Assembly (NCBI GenBank): GCA_027625915.1 | Contig: JANTQA010000051.1 | Span: 4,030,501-4,094,500 of the forward strand | Length of the DNA stretch: 64,000 bases | Reading direction: 5' to 3' | Source: Anaeramoeba flamelloides | Taxonomy: Eukaryota; Metamonada; Anaeramoebidae | Shown: in pieces, positions 48,089 through 58,973 of the stretch | Layout of the letters: every line of letters starts with the position of its first letter | Numbering within the stretch: the first letter of the stretch is position 1 | Made by a program: the position numbers and the translations under genes | Notes under the pieces: model-generated | Seen by the model: only the letters and a program-made list of their open reading frames with translations | Told to the model about the DNA's origin: nothing | The model's database searches: none

Positions 48089-51000
48089 TTATAAAAGTAA
48101 ACTATTAATTGCGTTTTGCAAGTCACCATTATTTTGTCTTAATGCTCTTAAATTAGCTTCTCTATCGGTAAATCCCATTTGTTCCATTTGATCAAGTTGG
48201 CTTTCAAAATTTTCTTCTGTTTGTTGATTTTGGGTGTTTTGACTGTTTTGAGTGTTTTCGGTATTTTGAGTATTCTGAGTATTTTGAGTATTCTGGCTAC
48301 CACCCATTCCTCCAAACATATTGAAAAGTCCAGATAAATCTGGCATATTTTGCTGTTGGGTGTTTTGAGTATTTTGTTGGGTGTTTTGGGTATTTTGTCC
48401 ACCACCCATTCCTCCAAACATGTTGAAAAGTCCAGATAAATCTGGCATATTTTGTTGTTGTTGGTTTTGAGTATTTTGAGTATTTTGGGTATTTTGGGTG
48501 TTTTGAGTGTTTTGTGTGTTTTGCCCACCTAATCCCATGCCTTGTAACATATTCATTGAATTTCTGATCATTTCTGGATCATTAAGCATATTTCTCATTT
48601 CAGGATTATTTTGAAATGTATCTCTTAAAAATGGTACCGAATTGATCATTCCATTAAGAAATTCTGGATTTTGCATCATTTGTTGTGCCATGTTTTGAAA
48701 CATTGGATTTTGCATCATTTGAAATGCCGAATTCATATCAAGTCCTGTATTTATTAATTTGATATTGTTTTTATTTTTTTCAAATTTTAATTTTTTAAAA
48801 AAGTAAGAAAGGGAAAATAATTAGAAAGGTCTTTTGTATGTGACTTGAAAAAAAAATGAGAAATATTTGATAAATCTTGAAAATATCCTGAAAAAATTTT
48901 TTAGATTGTATATTTTTCCAAAAAAAAATAAAATCTCAAGAACAAAAATTTGAATTTATTTTTTTTTTATTATTCAAGAAAGGAGTTGTTAACTCCTCTT
49001 GTTTGAATTTAGGTTTTTTTTAATTTTTTTAATAAAATGAAAATTAAATAATTTTTTTTTTTATTTCCTCAAATTAAAATTAACCGTCGTTAGCTTTTCC
49101 ATAATTTAACAGAATTGAATAAAATCTTTGATTTTACTCAATTCTTTTAAATTATGGAAAAGCTAGGCACTCTAGGAAACTTGATGTCACTTTCTTAATT
49201 CCTAAAATTTTATTTGGGAATTTTATTAAAGATTTAAAAATAAATTTATTGTTCACCAGAACAATAAAAATATCGAATCTTTTTTTATAATAATATTAAG
49301 AATATTATTATTTTTTAATATATTAGATGTATTAATTTTTTTTAATTCAGATATCCATATTTTACGATCATTTTGATAGAATAGGCAATTCTATAGAAAA
49401 AAAAAATTTTTTTTTCAGGGGACTTTGTTGTCTTTAAACCCAAAGTAGGTCTTTATGAACAAAAATCAAAATTCTGATCTATTTTATTTTATTAAGAAAA
49501 ATATTTTTGCCCATTTTAAAAAAACTTTACTAAAGTTAATAATCTTGTAGACTGGATTAAAATTTATGATTTTTTTATCTCATTTTCTAATAAATCCCTT
49601 TTTTTAAAATAAATAATTGCAGTTATAAAGATGTTTAATTTAATGAAAATAAAGATAAAAATAGTTAACTTGAGAGACAGTCATTAAATTAATGAGATTC
49701 ATTGAAAAAAGAAAATAAAGGGGATTTTTCAAAAAAAAAAAAAAAAAATTAATTATTTTATCAGTCTTAGATACAATATATATATAAACTAAAATTCAAA
49801 ATTTTGGAAACAGTTAAAATAATTTTTAGAATAATAATACAACATCTTCAGGAATTTTGATTTTTTATTTATTCTTCATTTTTTTACATTCTTATAAATA
49901 CTCTTTAATCCAATATTTATTTTAGAAAACTAAATTAAGTTTTCTAATTCTTATAATGACTGTGTTTATTTTAGAAATTCTTTGGATTAGGAGTTACAAA
50001 TTTAGCCACTTCAAAATTCTCTTTTTAACAGATAAAGTGTTTTTTGAACACTAAATCCTTAACATTTAATCTGGAATTCTGAATTTTTGACACAGCTTTA
50101 AATGTTCAAAGAATAATAATACTAAAATTTCCTGAAATTTGGAAACAATTTTGATTTTAATATACTATTGTAGATCATTTTTTTGTCTTTTTTGTTTTGT
50201 TTTCATTTCTTTTTGTTCAATTACGTAATCTGTTTCGTTAATTCGGAAAAAAATTTTTTTCAATGATCGATATAAGGTAAAAGTTGAGTTTGTTAAATAG
50301 AAAAATCCACATACAATTGGTAGATGGTATCTTATCATTTGATCGATCAACAATTGTTGGTGGAAATTTCAATAGATTTACCAATATAATTTTTGGTTCA
50401 GCTCAATCCAAAATTTTGGACACACTGATTTTTATTTTTGGAAGTTTTATATTTTTTTCTTTTGTTTGAGTAATAAGGATTCCTTATAAAAACATTAATA
50501 TTTGGTTAGCTTAACTGTGGATTAATATTTAAGTTTTGAAAAATATAAAAAATTATCGATCTAAAGAAATAAAAACTGGATTGCCTAGCAGAGTACTCGA
50601 AAATGGATGAGATAGAGAACCCTTATTGGAAAACATGGAGAGGGGCGAGATCAAAAAAAAAAAAAAATCCATGAGACCAACATCAAATACATACAAGACA
50701 AAATCGGTTCATCCCAAGGCAAAGAAAACTGGAAATTGAAAGAATACCACCATATCAATAAATTCCCGGAAAACTTTAACGAAAAAACAGTGATACCTAA
50801 ACTGGAAATCGTCAACAACACTATTCAAACTAAAATCCTTTTCAAATGGATTCAATAGGTACACGTTAAGAAGGGAAAAGGGAGTGGATTCAAGATATTC
50901 CCATGCTGTAAAAAGAAAATTGATGATGTAAACCACTTTATCTGGGTACTGTAAGAAATATGAGAAAACTCGAAGACAATGAAAAAAATACCTCAAAAAA

Positions 51001-53164
51001 CTCAAAATTTTTGATTATAACATCATTGTCAAACAGGATACCGATGAATTAATGTGGAAAATGAACATATAAGAAATCTATTGATATTACAATAGAATAC
51101 TTTTTGGTAAATGTGACTCAACACGCCATTAAGGAAAAGGAGCTCTAATCCAAATGAATTTTTGAATGCTTGAGATTAGGGGATTATTTGGATTTAAATA
51201 ATTCAGATTTCTCACATCAATTATTTCTTACTGCCCATTTTTCACTATTTTATTTTTTTTTCTTTCTTCACTCTTAATTTTATTATTTTTTCTTCTTTTT
51301 TTTTTCTCTTCTCTTTATTTTTCTTTTTTTTTTAGACTTTTTTTTAGAAAACTAAATTTAGTTTTCTAATTCTTCTAATGACTGTGTTTATTTTAGACAC
51401 TCTTTGAATTAGGAGTTACAAATTTAGCCACTTCAAAATTCTCTCTCTACAAGACTAAGTGTCCAACTCTTAGTCCTTAACAATAAATCCGAAAATATAT
51501 AAAACATTGAGATTTTTTTTTTGTCAATTTTTGATTTTCATTGGATACAAATTTTTGGAATGGAGTTTAATTTATTACTGTTATTTTGTAATTAATAAAG
51601 TGAAAATGTTTATTTCTACTCCCCCAAAATTTGTTTATTCATAATTATAAAGAGCTAATGAAAGTTATGAACAAAAAACTTTTTTACAATAGCTGTATGA
51701 ACAAGGTATTTATTTTTAAAGTAGCTCTTTATTTTTGGTAAAGTCATTTTAAAAACAGTGGATAAAAAAGTGTTTATTCGCAAAAAAAATGAGTATTTTG
51801 CAAATAAGTAACAATGTCCACAAATTTGTCACACTTTGATGAAAAACCCTAATAATTTTAAAATGACGATATTTGAAAAAAACTTTAAAGTTTTTTTTTA
51901 TTATTTATTATTTAAGGGAGGAGTTATTAACACCTCTAGTGTACCGTTAGGTTTTCTTGAGTTTTAGTTTATTGGTAAAATCGGTAGATTTTCGTTAGGT
52001 TTTCTTGAGTTTTCTATTTATTTAGAAAATCAATAGATTTTCGTTAGGTTTTTTTGAGTTTTCTGTTTATTTGTAAAATCAATAGATTTTCGTTAGGTTT
52101 TTTTTTTACTTTTCAAAAGTATCTTTAAAACTGATAACAAACTACCTTAAAACCTATTTGAAGAGACTTTTAGAAAAAAAAAACTTTCTAGGTCACACTT
52201 TTTATTAAGACAGTAACATGAATTAAAGTAATTTGAAAAAGAAATTCGAAAAAAAAGTTTAAAAGAAGTAAGAGAACTATCTATTGAACACTTTTTAAAA
52301 GATTTTCTGTTTTAACTACAGTCAGTTCCACTTTTAAGACACAAACTTTCAATGAAATTTAAGGCACAAAAAAATCTCAAAGCACATTTTTGGAATTTTT
52401 GTTTTTTACAATTTATTTTATTCGAATTTGAATTTTGTGACTTAATTTGAGATTTTTTTTGTGTCTGAAATTTTCATTGAAAGTTTGTGTCTTAAAAGTG
52501 GAACTGACTGTAGTTAAAAATGGAATTCGGATTGATGTCAAACGAAAATACATGAGTTTTCAAAAACAGAAAACGCAAAGACAGTGTTTTCGTTTTAATT
52601 TCTCAATAAGCCATAGTACATTTGTAGTTTTGGATCAAGCAGTAAACAATTTTCTTTTTTTTGAGTGTGAGAACAAAATTAGCACGATCTGTGTAAAACC
52701 ATTTTTCTCAAACAATAAAAGGCTTTGAATTTCAAGGTATTTAAGACATTTTTCTTGACTACAAAACAAAATGAAAAAAGTTAATCCAACGAAAAATAAA
52801 AATAAAAAAAAAAAGGAAAAAAAAAATATTTTAAAAAATTTACCTCCTTGACCACCACCCATTCCACCACCCATTCCACCAAGCATATTAAACATTCCTG
52901 ACAAATCTGGCATATTTTGTTGTTGTTGGTTTTGGGTATTTTGTTGGCTGTTTTGGGTATTTTGGGTATTTTCTTTTTTTTCAGTATTTTCGTTAGTTTG
53001 TTTATTTTCGGTTTGGTTCGTTGTTTGTTTTTTTTTTGATGACGATTTGACTAAGTAAACAGTTGCTCCAGTTTTGATGTCTACAAAAAGGTAAATTATA
53101 AAAGAAAAAATTCACAAGAATTTGTGTTTTAGAAGGAAGAAAATTCGTTGAGGAAAATAACAAA

Positions 53165-53200
<36 letters not shown>

Positions 53201-53433
53201 TTTGTTTGTTGATTGCAAAAAAAAAAAGAAAAAGAAAGTAAAGTGTTACTGTAAGAACTAAGTGCTCTATTGTCAACCAAAATTTGTCCAGCAAAAACAA
53301 GTCGTTGGTTTTCAGGTTCACAGCTTGAAGGCTCAGCAAGTAAGTTTTTAAACTCGCTAACAGTTCTCGAAGTATCAACATCGATATTAAATTTGGTACC
53401 TGTGGATTTAATTGTGAGTGTAACTTTAGACAT
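48089..53433 (-). CDS. UBQLN: Ubiquilin/Dsk2 UBL-UBA proteasome shuttle
   Basis: Carries ubiquitinated clients to the proteasome in the cytosol. Exons are 53433-53250, 53080-52844 and 48744-48089; the junctions (TTACA/GTAACA with TGTAG/ACATC, GGAG/GTAAAT with ATACAG/GACTT) are both phase 1 and give 358 residues. The UBL domain spans about 1-75 and continues cleanly across intron 1 (SSYNIKTGATVYLV). Then come a Gln/Asn/Thr linker, one NMPDLSGMFNMLGG module, an STI1-like region (about 144-195: MNSAFQMMQNP, MAQQMMQNPEFL, NNPEMRNMLNDPE), two more NMPDLSGLFNMFGGMGG modules between QNT repeats, and a C-terminal UBA (about 318-358) with the MGF loop and final LLL. Intron 1 (169 bp) contains a 32-base homopolymer (53168-53199). 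Intron 2 (52843-48745, 4.1 kb) is packed with transposons. Few other ubiquilins carry such QNT tracts, so aggregation-prone behaviour is plausible. Confidence 0.95.
49091..49165. repeat. 36-bp snapback hairpin in ubiquilin intron 2
   Basis: Arms 49091-49126 and 49130-49165 are reverse complements with only two mismatches and a 3-base loop. The outer sequence is TAGCTTTTCCATAATTTAA. It could be a tiny MITE or a small-RNA precursor; nothing in the sequence separates these. Confidence 0.6.
49921..50066 (+). repeat. A repeat, copy 1 (~145 bp)
   Basis: Shares with 51343-51483 a run of about 140 bp: TTTTAGAAAACTAAATT, TAATGACTGTGTTTATTTTA, ATTAGGAGTTACAAATTTAG, CCACTTCAAAATTCTCT and CCTTAACA. The start is a palindrome (AGAAAACT...AGTTTTCT, perfect in copy 2). 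The two copies lie in the same orientation about 1.28 kb apart and flank a Tc1-like element with a LINE fragment. Confidence 0.65.
50578..51340 (+). pseudogene. Decayed LINE 3' end (reverse-transcriptase C-terminus)
   Basis: Base composition rises here. One frame reads IHETNIKYIQDKIGSSQG, ENWKLKEYHHINKFPENF and IPKLEIVNNTIQTKILFKWI, then after a stop KGSGFKIFPCCKKKIDDVNHF. The arrangement KILFKWIQ followed by CC-(x)4-IDDVNHF-IW resembles the C-terminal zinc-knuckle region after the reverse transcriptase of many non-LTR elements. Several in-frame stops (after FKWIQ and after IWVL) mark it as dead. The first part of the element is missing, as usual for 5'-truncated LINE insertions. Family assignment is tentative. 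Confidence 0.5.
51343..51483 (+). repeat. A repeat, copy 2 (~140 bp)
   Basis: Contains the perfect 22-bp palindrome at 51347-51368 (AGAAAACTAAA and its complement), then TTCTAATGACTGTGTTTATT, ATTAGGAGTTACAAATTTAG and a second small stem GACTAAG...CTTAGTCC. See the partner at 49921-50066. Confidence 0.65.
51944..52107. repeat. 48-49-bp minisatellite, about 3.3 units
   Basis: The word CGTTAGGTTTT recurs at about 51945, 51993, 52042 and 52091, spaced 48, 49 and 49 bp. Each unit also has CTTGAGTTTT(A/C), a TTTATTnGnAAAATC block and (G/A)TAGATTTTCG. It lies in ubiquilin intron 2. Confidence 0.75.
52319..52510. mobile_element. 192-bp palindromic CAGTC...GACTG MITE
   Basis: Ends CAGTCAGTTCCACTTTTAAG and CTTAAAAGTGGAACTGACTG are perfect inverses; TA flanks at 52317-52318 and 52511-52512. 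The interior AGACACAAACTTTC / GAAAGTTTGTGTCT is also inverted. It lies inside ubiquilin intron 2 and would form a hairpin in the pre-mRNA. Confidence 0.85.
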
Positions 53434-53880
53434 TTTAGAATAAAAAATGAAAATAATTCAATCATTTTTTCAGTTAATATAAAATTGAGACATCTTCTTC
53501 CCATTGCCTGAGAGAAAAACTCAATTATTGTGTCTTTTATTCTCTGAAAATGAATATGTAAGAGGTTGTTTGGAAAATAATTTTCTTCGAGGGTTAATAA
53601 AAGTCAGGTTCAACTACGTTTTCGAATACTGTTTTGGAATATTCACTTTTTAAGTGACTCAATACTTTATTCCAAAAAATAGTTTGCAAAATTTTTTTAT
53701 GAAAAATTTTCCAAGTCATTTGTTTTTTTTTCTTAATCCCACATTGTTCAATCAATTTAATAAAGTATCCAAGAGAACAGATCAAACTAAAACCCTTTTT
53801 TGGTGATCAAGTTGTTTTAATGAGATTTATGTTCCAGTAGAGTAATAAAAAGAATACTATTTTTGAATGATTTTAATGTT
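53434..53880. other. Ubiquilin upstream region
   Basis: A/T-rich 5' flank of the minus-strand ubiquilin gene. A minus-strand open stretch at 53594-53785 lacks codon character. No repeat was recognised before the R copy at 53881. Confidence 0.35.
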
Positions 53881-54375
53881 GTCAAAATAAAGTGTGTCAA
53901 AAAGTTTAATTCTTTGTTTCAAAAATAAAAATAGTGTTTTTATTTGTTTAAGAACACCTATACATCAGCCGTTCACAGAAACCAACAATGAGCAATAAAT
54001 TGATAAGATATTGATTTCTTCCTTTTTATTCGACGAATAAAATATTCTAAAAATTGAAGTATTTAATTGCAAAATTTATTTAAAAAAATAAAGCAGAATT
54101 TTTTGAAAAACAATTTTTACCATCAAAAAAAAATCTAATTGAATGAAAATTATAGAAAATACAGAAAAATTTTGAATAAATTGTATTTCATAATTTTAAA
54201 ATTTAGATAAAATATCAACGTGTTTACTTTCAAAATTGATTCGAACTTAGGTATACTATTGAATACTGCCATTGGATATGATACTGGAAAAAGAAAAAAA
54301 AAAGCATTGGTTTATATTTTGAAACACTAGTTTTATTCTTGAAGAAAACAAACGATCAATTATTATTTTGATCAC
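53881..54375 (+). repeat. R repeat, copy d
   Basis: Begins GTCAAAATAAAGTGTGTC and contains GTTTACTTTCAAAATTGATT and GGTATACTATTGAATA; it ends TTATTATTTTGATCACT. The end near 54330-54375 carries extra sequence compared with the other copies. Confidence 0.6.
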
Positions 54376-54830
54376 TGTAATATAGTTTTTAATTGCAATT
54401 TTTTCAGTAACCTATCATGACTCACAAGAAATTTCAAGAAATATTATTCACTTTTTAGTTCAAGTTCCATTTTTTATATTTTTTTGGGCATCTTTTATTA
54501 CTATGATTATACAATTAATAAATGAAAAATTTATATATCGTTACCAAATATTATACAAATTATTAACTAAAAAACCAAAAATCTTTCACAAAACCAATTC
54601 AAAAGGATGTTTCTTGAGGTTCAATAAAGTATCAGATTTTAACTTTTGATAATTTTTTTATTAAACAAAAGTGATTTTAATATGGAAAACTTTTCTAGGA
54701 TTAACATTGTGAGACTAGGGAAAATTAATTGATTTTGGTAATTTTTAGAAAATATAGTAACATAAGATCAAAAAATGGAATTAAAGAAATGAATCTTTTA
54801 ACTTTGATAGAATTTATCAGAACTTATTAA

Positions 54831-56032
54831 GGAAGTGAGTACATTTTACATTTTAAAAATTTTTAATTGTGTGAATCATTACTGAAAAATATTATTGAGT
54901 TCCACCAGATATTGAAACTTTGGAACCAAAATACCACTCTCTGCTTTATTTGTGATAAGAACCCAAACTAATTCAGAATTTAATCTTAATTTTTGATTTT
55001 TTGAACATTTTTTTTTATATAAATCTTTGAGTTTTATTAAATTTATTTTTGGATCTAGAAATGTGTTTATAGAGAATGAGCGAAATTAATCAAAGAGTAA
55101 ACCAAAAAATAGACCTGAAAGTATGTTCATTTAAAACAAATATTTTCGTTTAGAAGACCAAACACGAAAAAGATCATCTTTCCAGGTAAATCCATTGAAA
55201 TCATGAAACCTCTAAAAAAAATTGTTAAAAACAATTTTAGACGATTGGTTTTCTTTATCTTCTTAGTTTGTATGAATACAAACTAATTTATAACCTTGGA
55301 TTTCTTGCACCATTACTATTTATGATTATTTTAAAAAACCTTTTGTGACAAATTTGCTTTCAAAATTCTTTTCTAAAATATTTTTATCAAACAAAGCCAA
55401 AACAAAAAATACTATTTCAAAAATTAAAATAAAGAACTTGATTTCTCCGAATCGAAGGAACAATTACAAAAGATTAGACCCAAAATAAAAGAAAATTTTA
55501 GAAATAATTTCAATCAAGATTCAGAATTATTTTTAGTTCTCATTTTAATGGAAAAAATAATTATAAAATCAAATGGATTTGTCCAATAATTATTTATTTC
55601 TGAAGATTGATTTAATAAATACATCCTATTTTTGTAAAAAAAAACTAGAATTAGATGAATTAAATGAAAATAGGATTTTTAAATTCATTTTTGAAATTCT
55701 TTAGAAATAAAAAGTGATTTATTTCTCAATTATTTTACAAACAAAACCAGTTACAGGAAGAATAAAAAATAAAACCAAATAAAGAATAAGTAATTGTATC
55801 AAATTTTATAGATAAGATCAAGTAATAAATGATTTTTATTTATATTTTTTTGATCAATTTTTTCATTTTTTTGATTTCCTTTTTTTTTATTGGTATGAAA
55901 ATATCTTATACTTGGATATATTCCACTCTAGTATTTATGAAAATATCAATGTATTTGGCTTAAGAAATGATTTGAAGAATTCAGTTTCACATAAATGGCG
56001 TTACTCAAAAAATGAAAAATGTACTTACCCCC
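54831..56032 (-). mobile_element. T3: 1202-bp TTAA-flanked element, reversed
   Basis: TTAA at 54827-54830 and 56033-56036. Ends GGAAGTGAGTACATTTTAC and GAAAAATGTACTTACCCCC. Read on the minus strand it matches T1 throughout and has exactly the same length. Its GGGGG end abuts the same 40-odd bases (GGTTTACATTCCCAGAAATT then TGAAAAGTGGTTATC) that, inverted, abut the GGGGG end of T1. Confidence 0.8.
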
Positions 56033-56064
56033 TTAAGGTTTACATTCCCAGAAATTTGAAAAGT

Positions 56065-56586
56065 GGTTATCGTTGCATTGGTAAATTTGTTGAAATTCCA
56101 CAGACAACTGTTGATTGATCAAATGATAAAATACGTTCAATTAATTTTATCTAATTTTTCTACAGTCATTTCCACTTTTAAGGCAGAAACTTTCAACTAA
56201 ATTTAAGGCACAAAAAAATCTAAAATTAAGGCACAAAATTTGTAATTTTTTTTTTTTACAATTTATTTTACTAGAATCTAAATAATGTGCCTTAATTTGA
56301 GATTTTTATTGTGCCTTAAATTTCGTTGAAAGTTTGTGCCTTAAAAGTGGAACTGACTGTATTAAACAAACCCAACATTTACATTCTATCAAACCATCAA
56401 AAAAAATATACAGATCTAACGAAACAGATTAGGCAACAGTTAAAAAAGGAAATGAAAACAAAAAAAAAAAAGCAAAAAATGAAATGGTTTTTAAAATCAA
56501 AATTATATCCAAATTGAATGAAAAGTTTGATATTGTGATTATTCCATCAATGTTTAAACTGTGTATTATTTTGAGGAATTGAGTTT
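56065..56586 (-). mobile_element. Truncated reversed Tc1-like MITE with nested palindromic MITE
   Basis: Reverse complement of the 4-528 family: GGTAAATTTGTTGAAATTCC and AACTGTTGATTGATCAAATG on the left; after the nested element AACAAACCCAACATTTACAT, CTAACGAAACAGATTAGGC and GTTTAAACTGTGT on the right, ending GAGGAATTGAGTTT. The family's other end is missing at the left, where the T3/E junction begins. The insert is at 56163-56359. Confidence 0.65.
56163..56359. mobile_element. 197-bp palindromic CAGTC MITE, nested
   Basis: TA borders at 56161-56162 and 56360-56361. Left CAGTCATTTCCACTTTTAAG, right CTTAAAAGTGGAACTGACTG. The arms AGGCAGAAACTTTCAAC and GTTGAAAGTTTGTGCCT are inverted. It sits inside the truncated Tc1-like element. 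Confidence 0.85.
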
Positions 56587-56591
56587 GTTAA

Positions 56592-58075
56592 AAAATAATC
56601 AAATTATTCCTGTTTAACAGATAAATATCTAACCTATTTATTAACCCCAAATTGTTCATATTTAAAAATTATTTAATATTCGACATTTAACGATTTATAC
56701 CCTTTGATAAATGTAAACATCAAAAAAATTAATAATATTTAGAATTTATAATAAATAATCAACTTGAACTTAAAATAATTTGTTTAAATATTTTTTTAGA
56801 ACTCGGATCTGTTATTTGTTTCAGTCTTATGAAAATACTTTTATTTGGCCAGAGATAAGAAAAGTATCTACACTAGCAATAATTCAAGATGATATTTTAG
56901 CTGTTATAGAATTATTTTGGAAAACCATTGAACCCACGGATAAAACTTATAAGTTTTTGGATCCCATTATTTTCATTTCAAGTTGAACAAAATAGTAAGT
57001 GTTCTACTACTAAAATTTACTTTTTAAACAATATAAAAATTATTTTATACGACTTTTCAAAATTTTTTCTGTAATATTTTTTTCTATATAGTTAAAAATT
57101 AAACTCTTTTTTCAATTTTTAGTTGATTTTAATTGATATTTTTACTTCAATAGCTGAAATATATGTAGATGAAAACCAAAATAAAAAGTTGTTTATTTTT
57201 TGTAAAATGTTTTGATGTGGATTATTTTCCATTTTTTATTTAAAAACAAGTCTAAATCCAAAAATAATTGTTATACCATTTTGAAGAAAACTAGTTCCCA
57301 TTTAAAAATTAAAACCTTTTTTCTCTATTTGACATGAAAAAAAGAAAGAAAGAAAGAAAGGTGATTATTACTGGAGGATTGTAACAAAAGAGAAAAAAGA
57401 AAAAAGTACATTATATAACCTTTTCACTATCTTAAATAAGTCAATTTTTAGAGGAATATTCAAAACTATATATTGTTAAAAACACTTATATATACTATAT
57501 TCTATTTTTGAATACTTTGGGGTATTTATGAATAAATATTGAATAAATCATAAAATAGAGGGTATTATAAAGTTTGTTGGTATATTTTTATATATGGAAA
57601 CTAAACTAGGTTTATTCCAAAATTGTGCTAATTATCGATTTTTTATCTAATATTTTCAATTGATCAAAAAAAGTTATCATTTTGTGTTTTCAAAATTTTA
57701 TTAGTTTTTATTTAGACATTCAAAAAATAAACTCCATTTCAAAATCATTGGCCCATTAAATATCAAATTTTGAAAATAAATATTTTTATAAATTGAAGCT
57801 ATCCATTATAATAAAAAAAATTATGATTTTAATATTCAGTTCTATACCCGAGAAATTTTTGTTTTTCCCCTTTTAAATAAAAAAAAATAAATAAAAATAA
57901 TAATAATAAATTGGGACATTTATTCTGAAAATTAGATTATTTTAACTAATTGTTCCTAAAATCACAACAATAATAAAATTAAAGGGTTTTTTTGTGAGTT
58001 TATTTCAATTCAGAATCTTACAACCCATATCTATTTTTTATTTGGGTTTTATAATTAACAGATATTAATAAAAGA
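56592..58075. other. Intergenic DNA with one coding-like segment
   Basis: Mostly A/T-rich. At 56806-56986, after TTTGTTTCAG, one frame reads SYENTFIWPEIRKVSTLAII then QDDILAVIELFWKTIEP to a TGA, with codon use better than its surroundings, but there is no start, partner exon or known family. An (AAAG)n run is at about 57340-57360. Confidence 0.3.
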
Positions 58076-58077
58076 TA

Positions 58078-58650
58078 GCCCTTAAAATTTACAATCCCTG
58101 AAATTTGAAAAAAAAAAAAAAAAATATCTTGTATCGGTAAGTGCCATATTATTAATTTGGTTCTTATCTGATTGATCTTGTTCTTGGCATGGGTTTTAAT
58201 AGTGGTTAAAATGTAATTTTTGACAATTTATTTATTTTTTTTCCGTAATCTGAATAGAAGAGTGTAAGGTCTATCTATTGAAAGGTGTTTAAGAATGAAT
58301 TTTGAATGTTGTGTTTTCAATTGAAATATTTATATCCCTAAACGTCAATTACATAAAAACTAAACAATTTTTTAAAAATTCATAATAAAATCAAACCTAA
58401 ATAAAATTTCAATTAAAACCCCAATAACCAAAAATCATATTTTTTAATAATAAACAATCTTATATATTATTCTTACATTCTTCACTTTGTATTTCAGAAA
58501 CAAAAAAAATAAATTTGTTAAAAAAGGTCTTTTTGAACCAAAAATTAAAAACAATACCAAGCTGAAGATTGATCAACAGTAGAAACAAAATAACAAGTAG
58601 CCACTTACCCTGGCACAAGATAATCTTTTTTTAAATTACACTGGATTATA
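58078..58650. mobile_element. E element relative, uninterrupted copy
   Basis: Left end CCTTAAAATTTACAATCCC then TGAAATTTGAAA. The interior shares ATGGGTTTTAATAGTGGTTA, GAAGAGTGTAAG and CTGAAGATTGATCA with 18590-19645, but lacks the R insertion found there. The right end is poorly conserved, so the boundary is approximate. Confidence 0.35.
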
Positions 58651-58973
58651 AACCTTAAAAGTTTTGTGTAACTGATCTAAAAAAAATTTATTATTTCATG
58701 ATCCTAACCCAACACATTTTAATGTGCTACAATAATTATTGTCTAAAAGGAAAGTTTTACAAGAGTAGCTTCCTCGAACTTTATAAGAAAAACTTGAAGA
58801 TGTCAAAAAGTATGATCTGTTTTTTACCAACTATCCTTAACCCCTATCTTTTGCCAAAAGAACAATACTATGTGTTATTAAAAGTTCAAAAACTTCCCGA
58901 ATATTGCAAGTTTAACTTGATTGTTTAAAACTTTGTTTTCATTTTTTCAATCTTGACTCAAATCGAGTTTTCA

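Larger units (their letters stand above)
50068..51567. mobile_element. Tc1/mariner-like MITE copy 4, split by a LINE fragment
   Basis: The left end near 50068 reads ATCTGGAATTCTGAATTTTTG then ACACAG, and the interior follows the 4-528 element closely: TTGATCGATCAACAATTGTT, CAAAATTTTGGACACAC and CCTTATAAAAACATTAATA. At about 50577 it is interrupted; the family sequence resumes near 51508 and ends TTTTTGGAATGGAGTT before TA (51568-51569). A further partial left end of the same family (49787-49920) precedes the first A repeat, so the region is multiply nested or duplicated. Confidence 0.6.

Noticed and set aside
49921-51483. A repeats as LTRs of a small retroelement
   Set aside because: No TG...CA ends, no primer-binding site, and the sequence between them is a Tc1-like MITE plus a LINE fragment.
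51944-52107. CRISPR-like repeat array
   Set aside because: Units abut directly with no variable spacers; it is a minisatellite in an intron of a eukaryotic gene.
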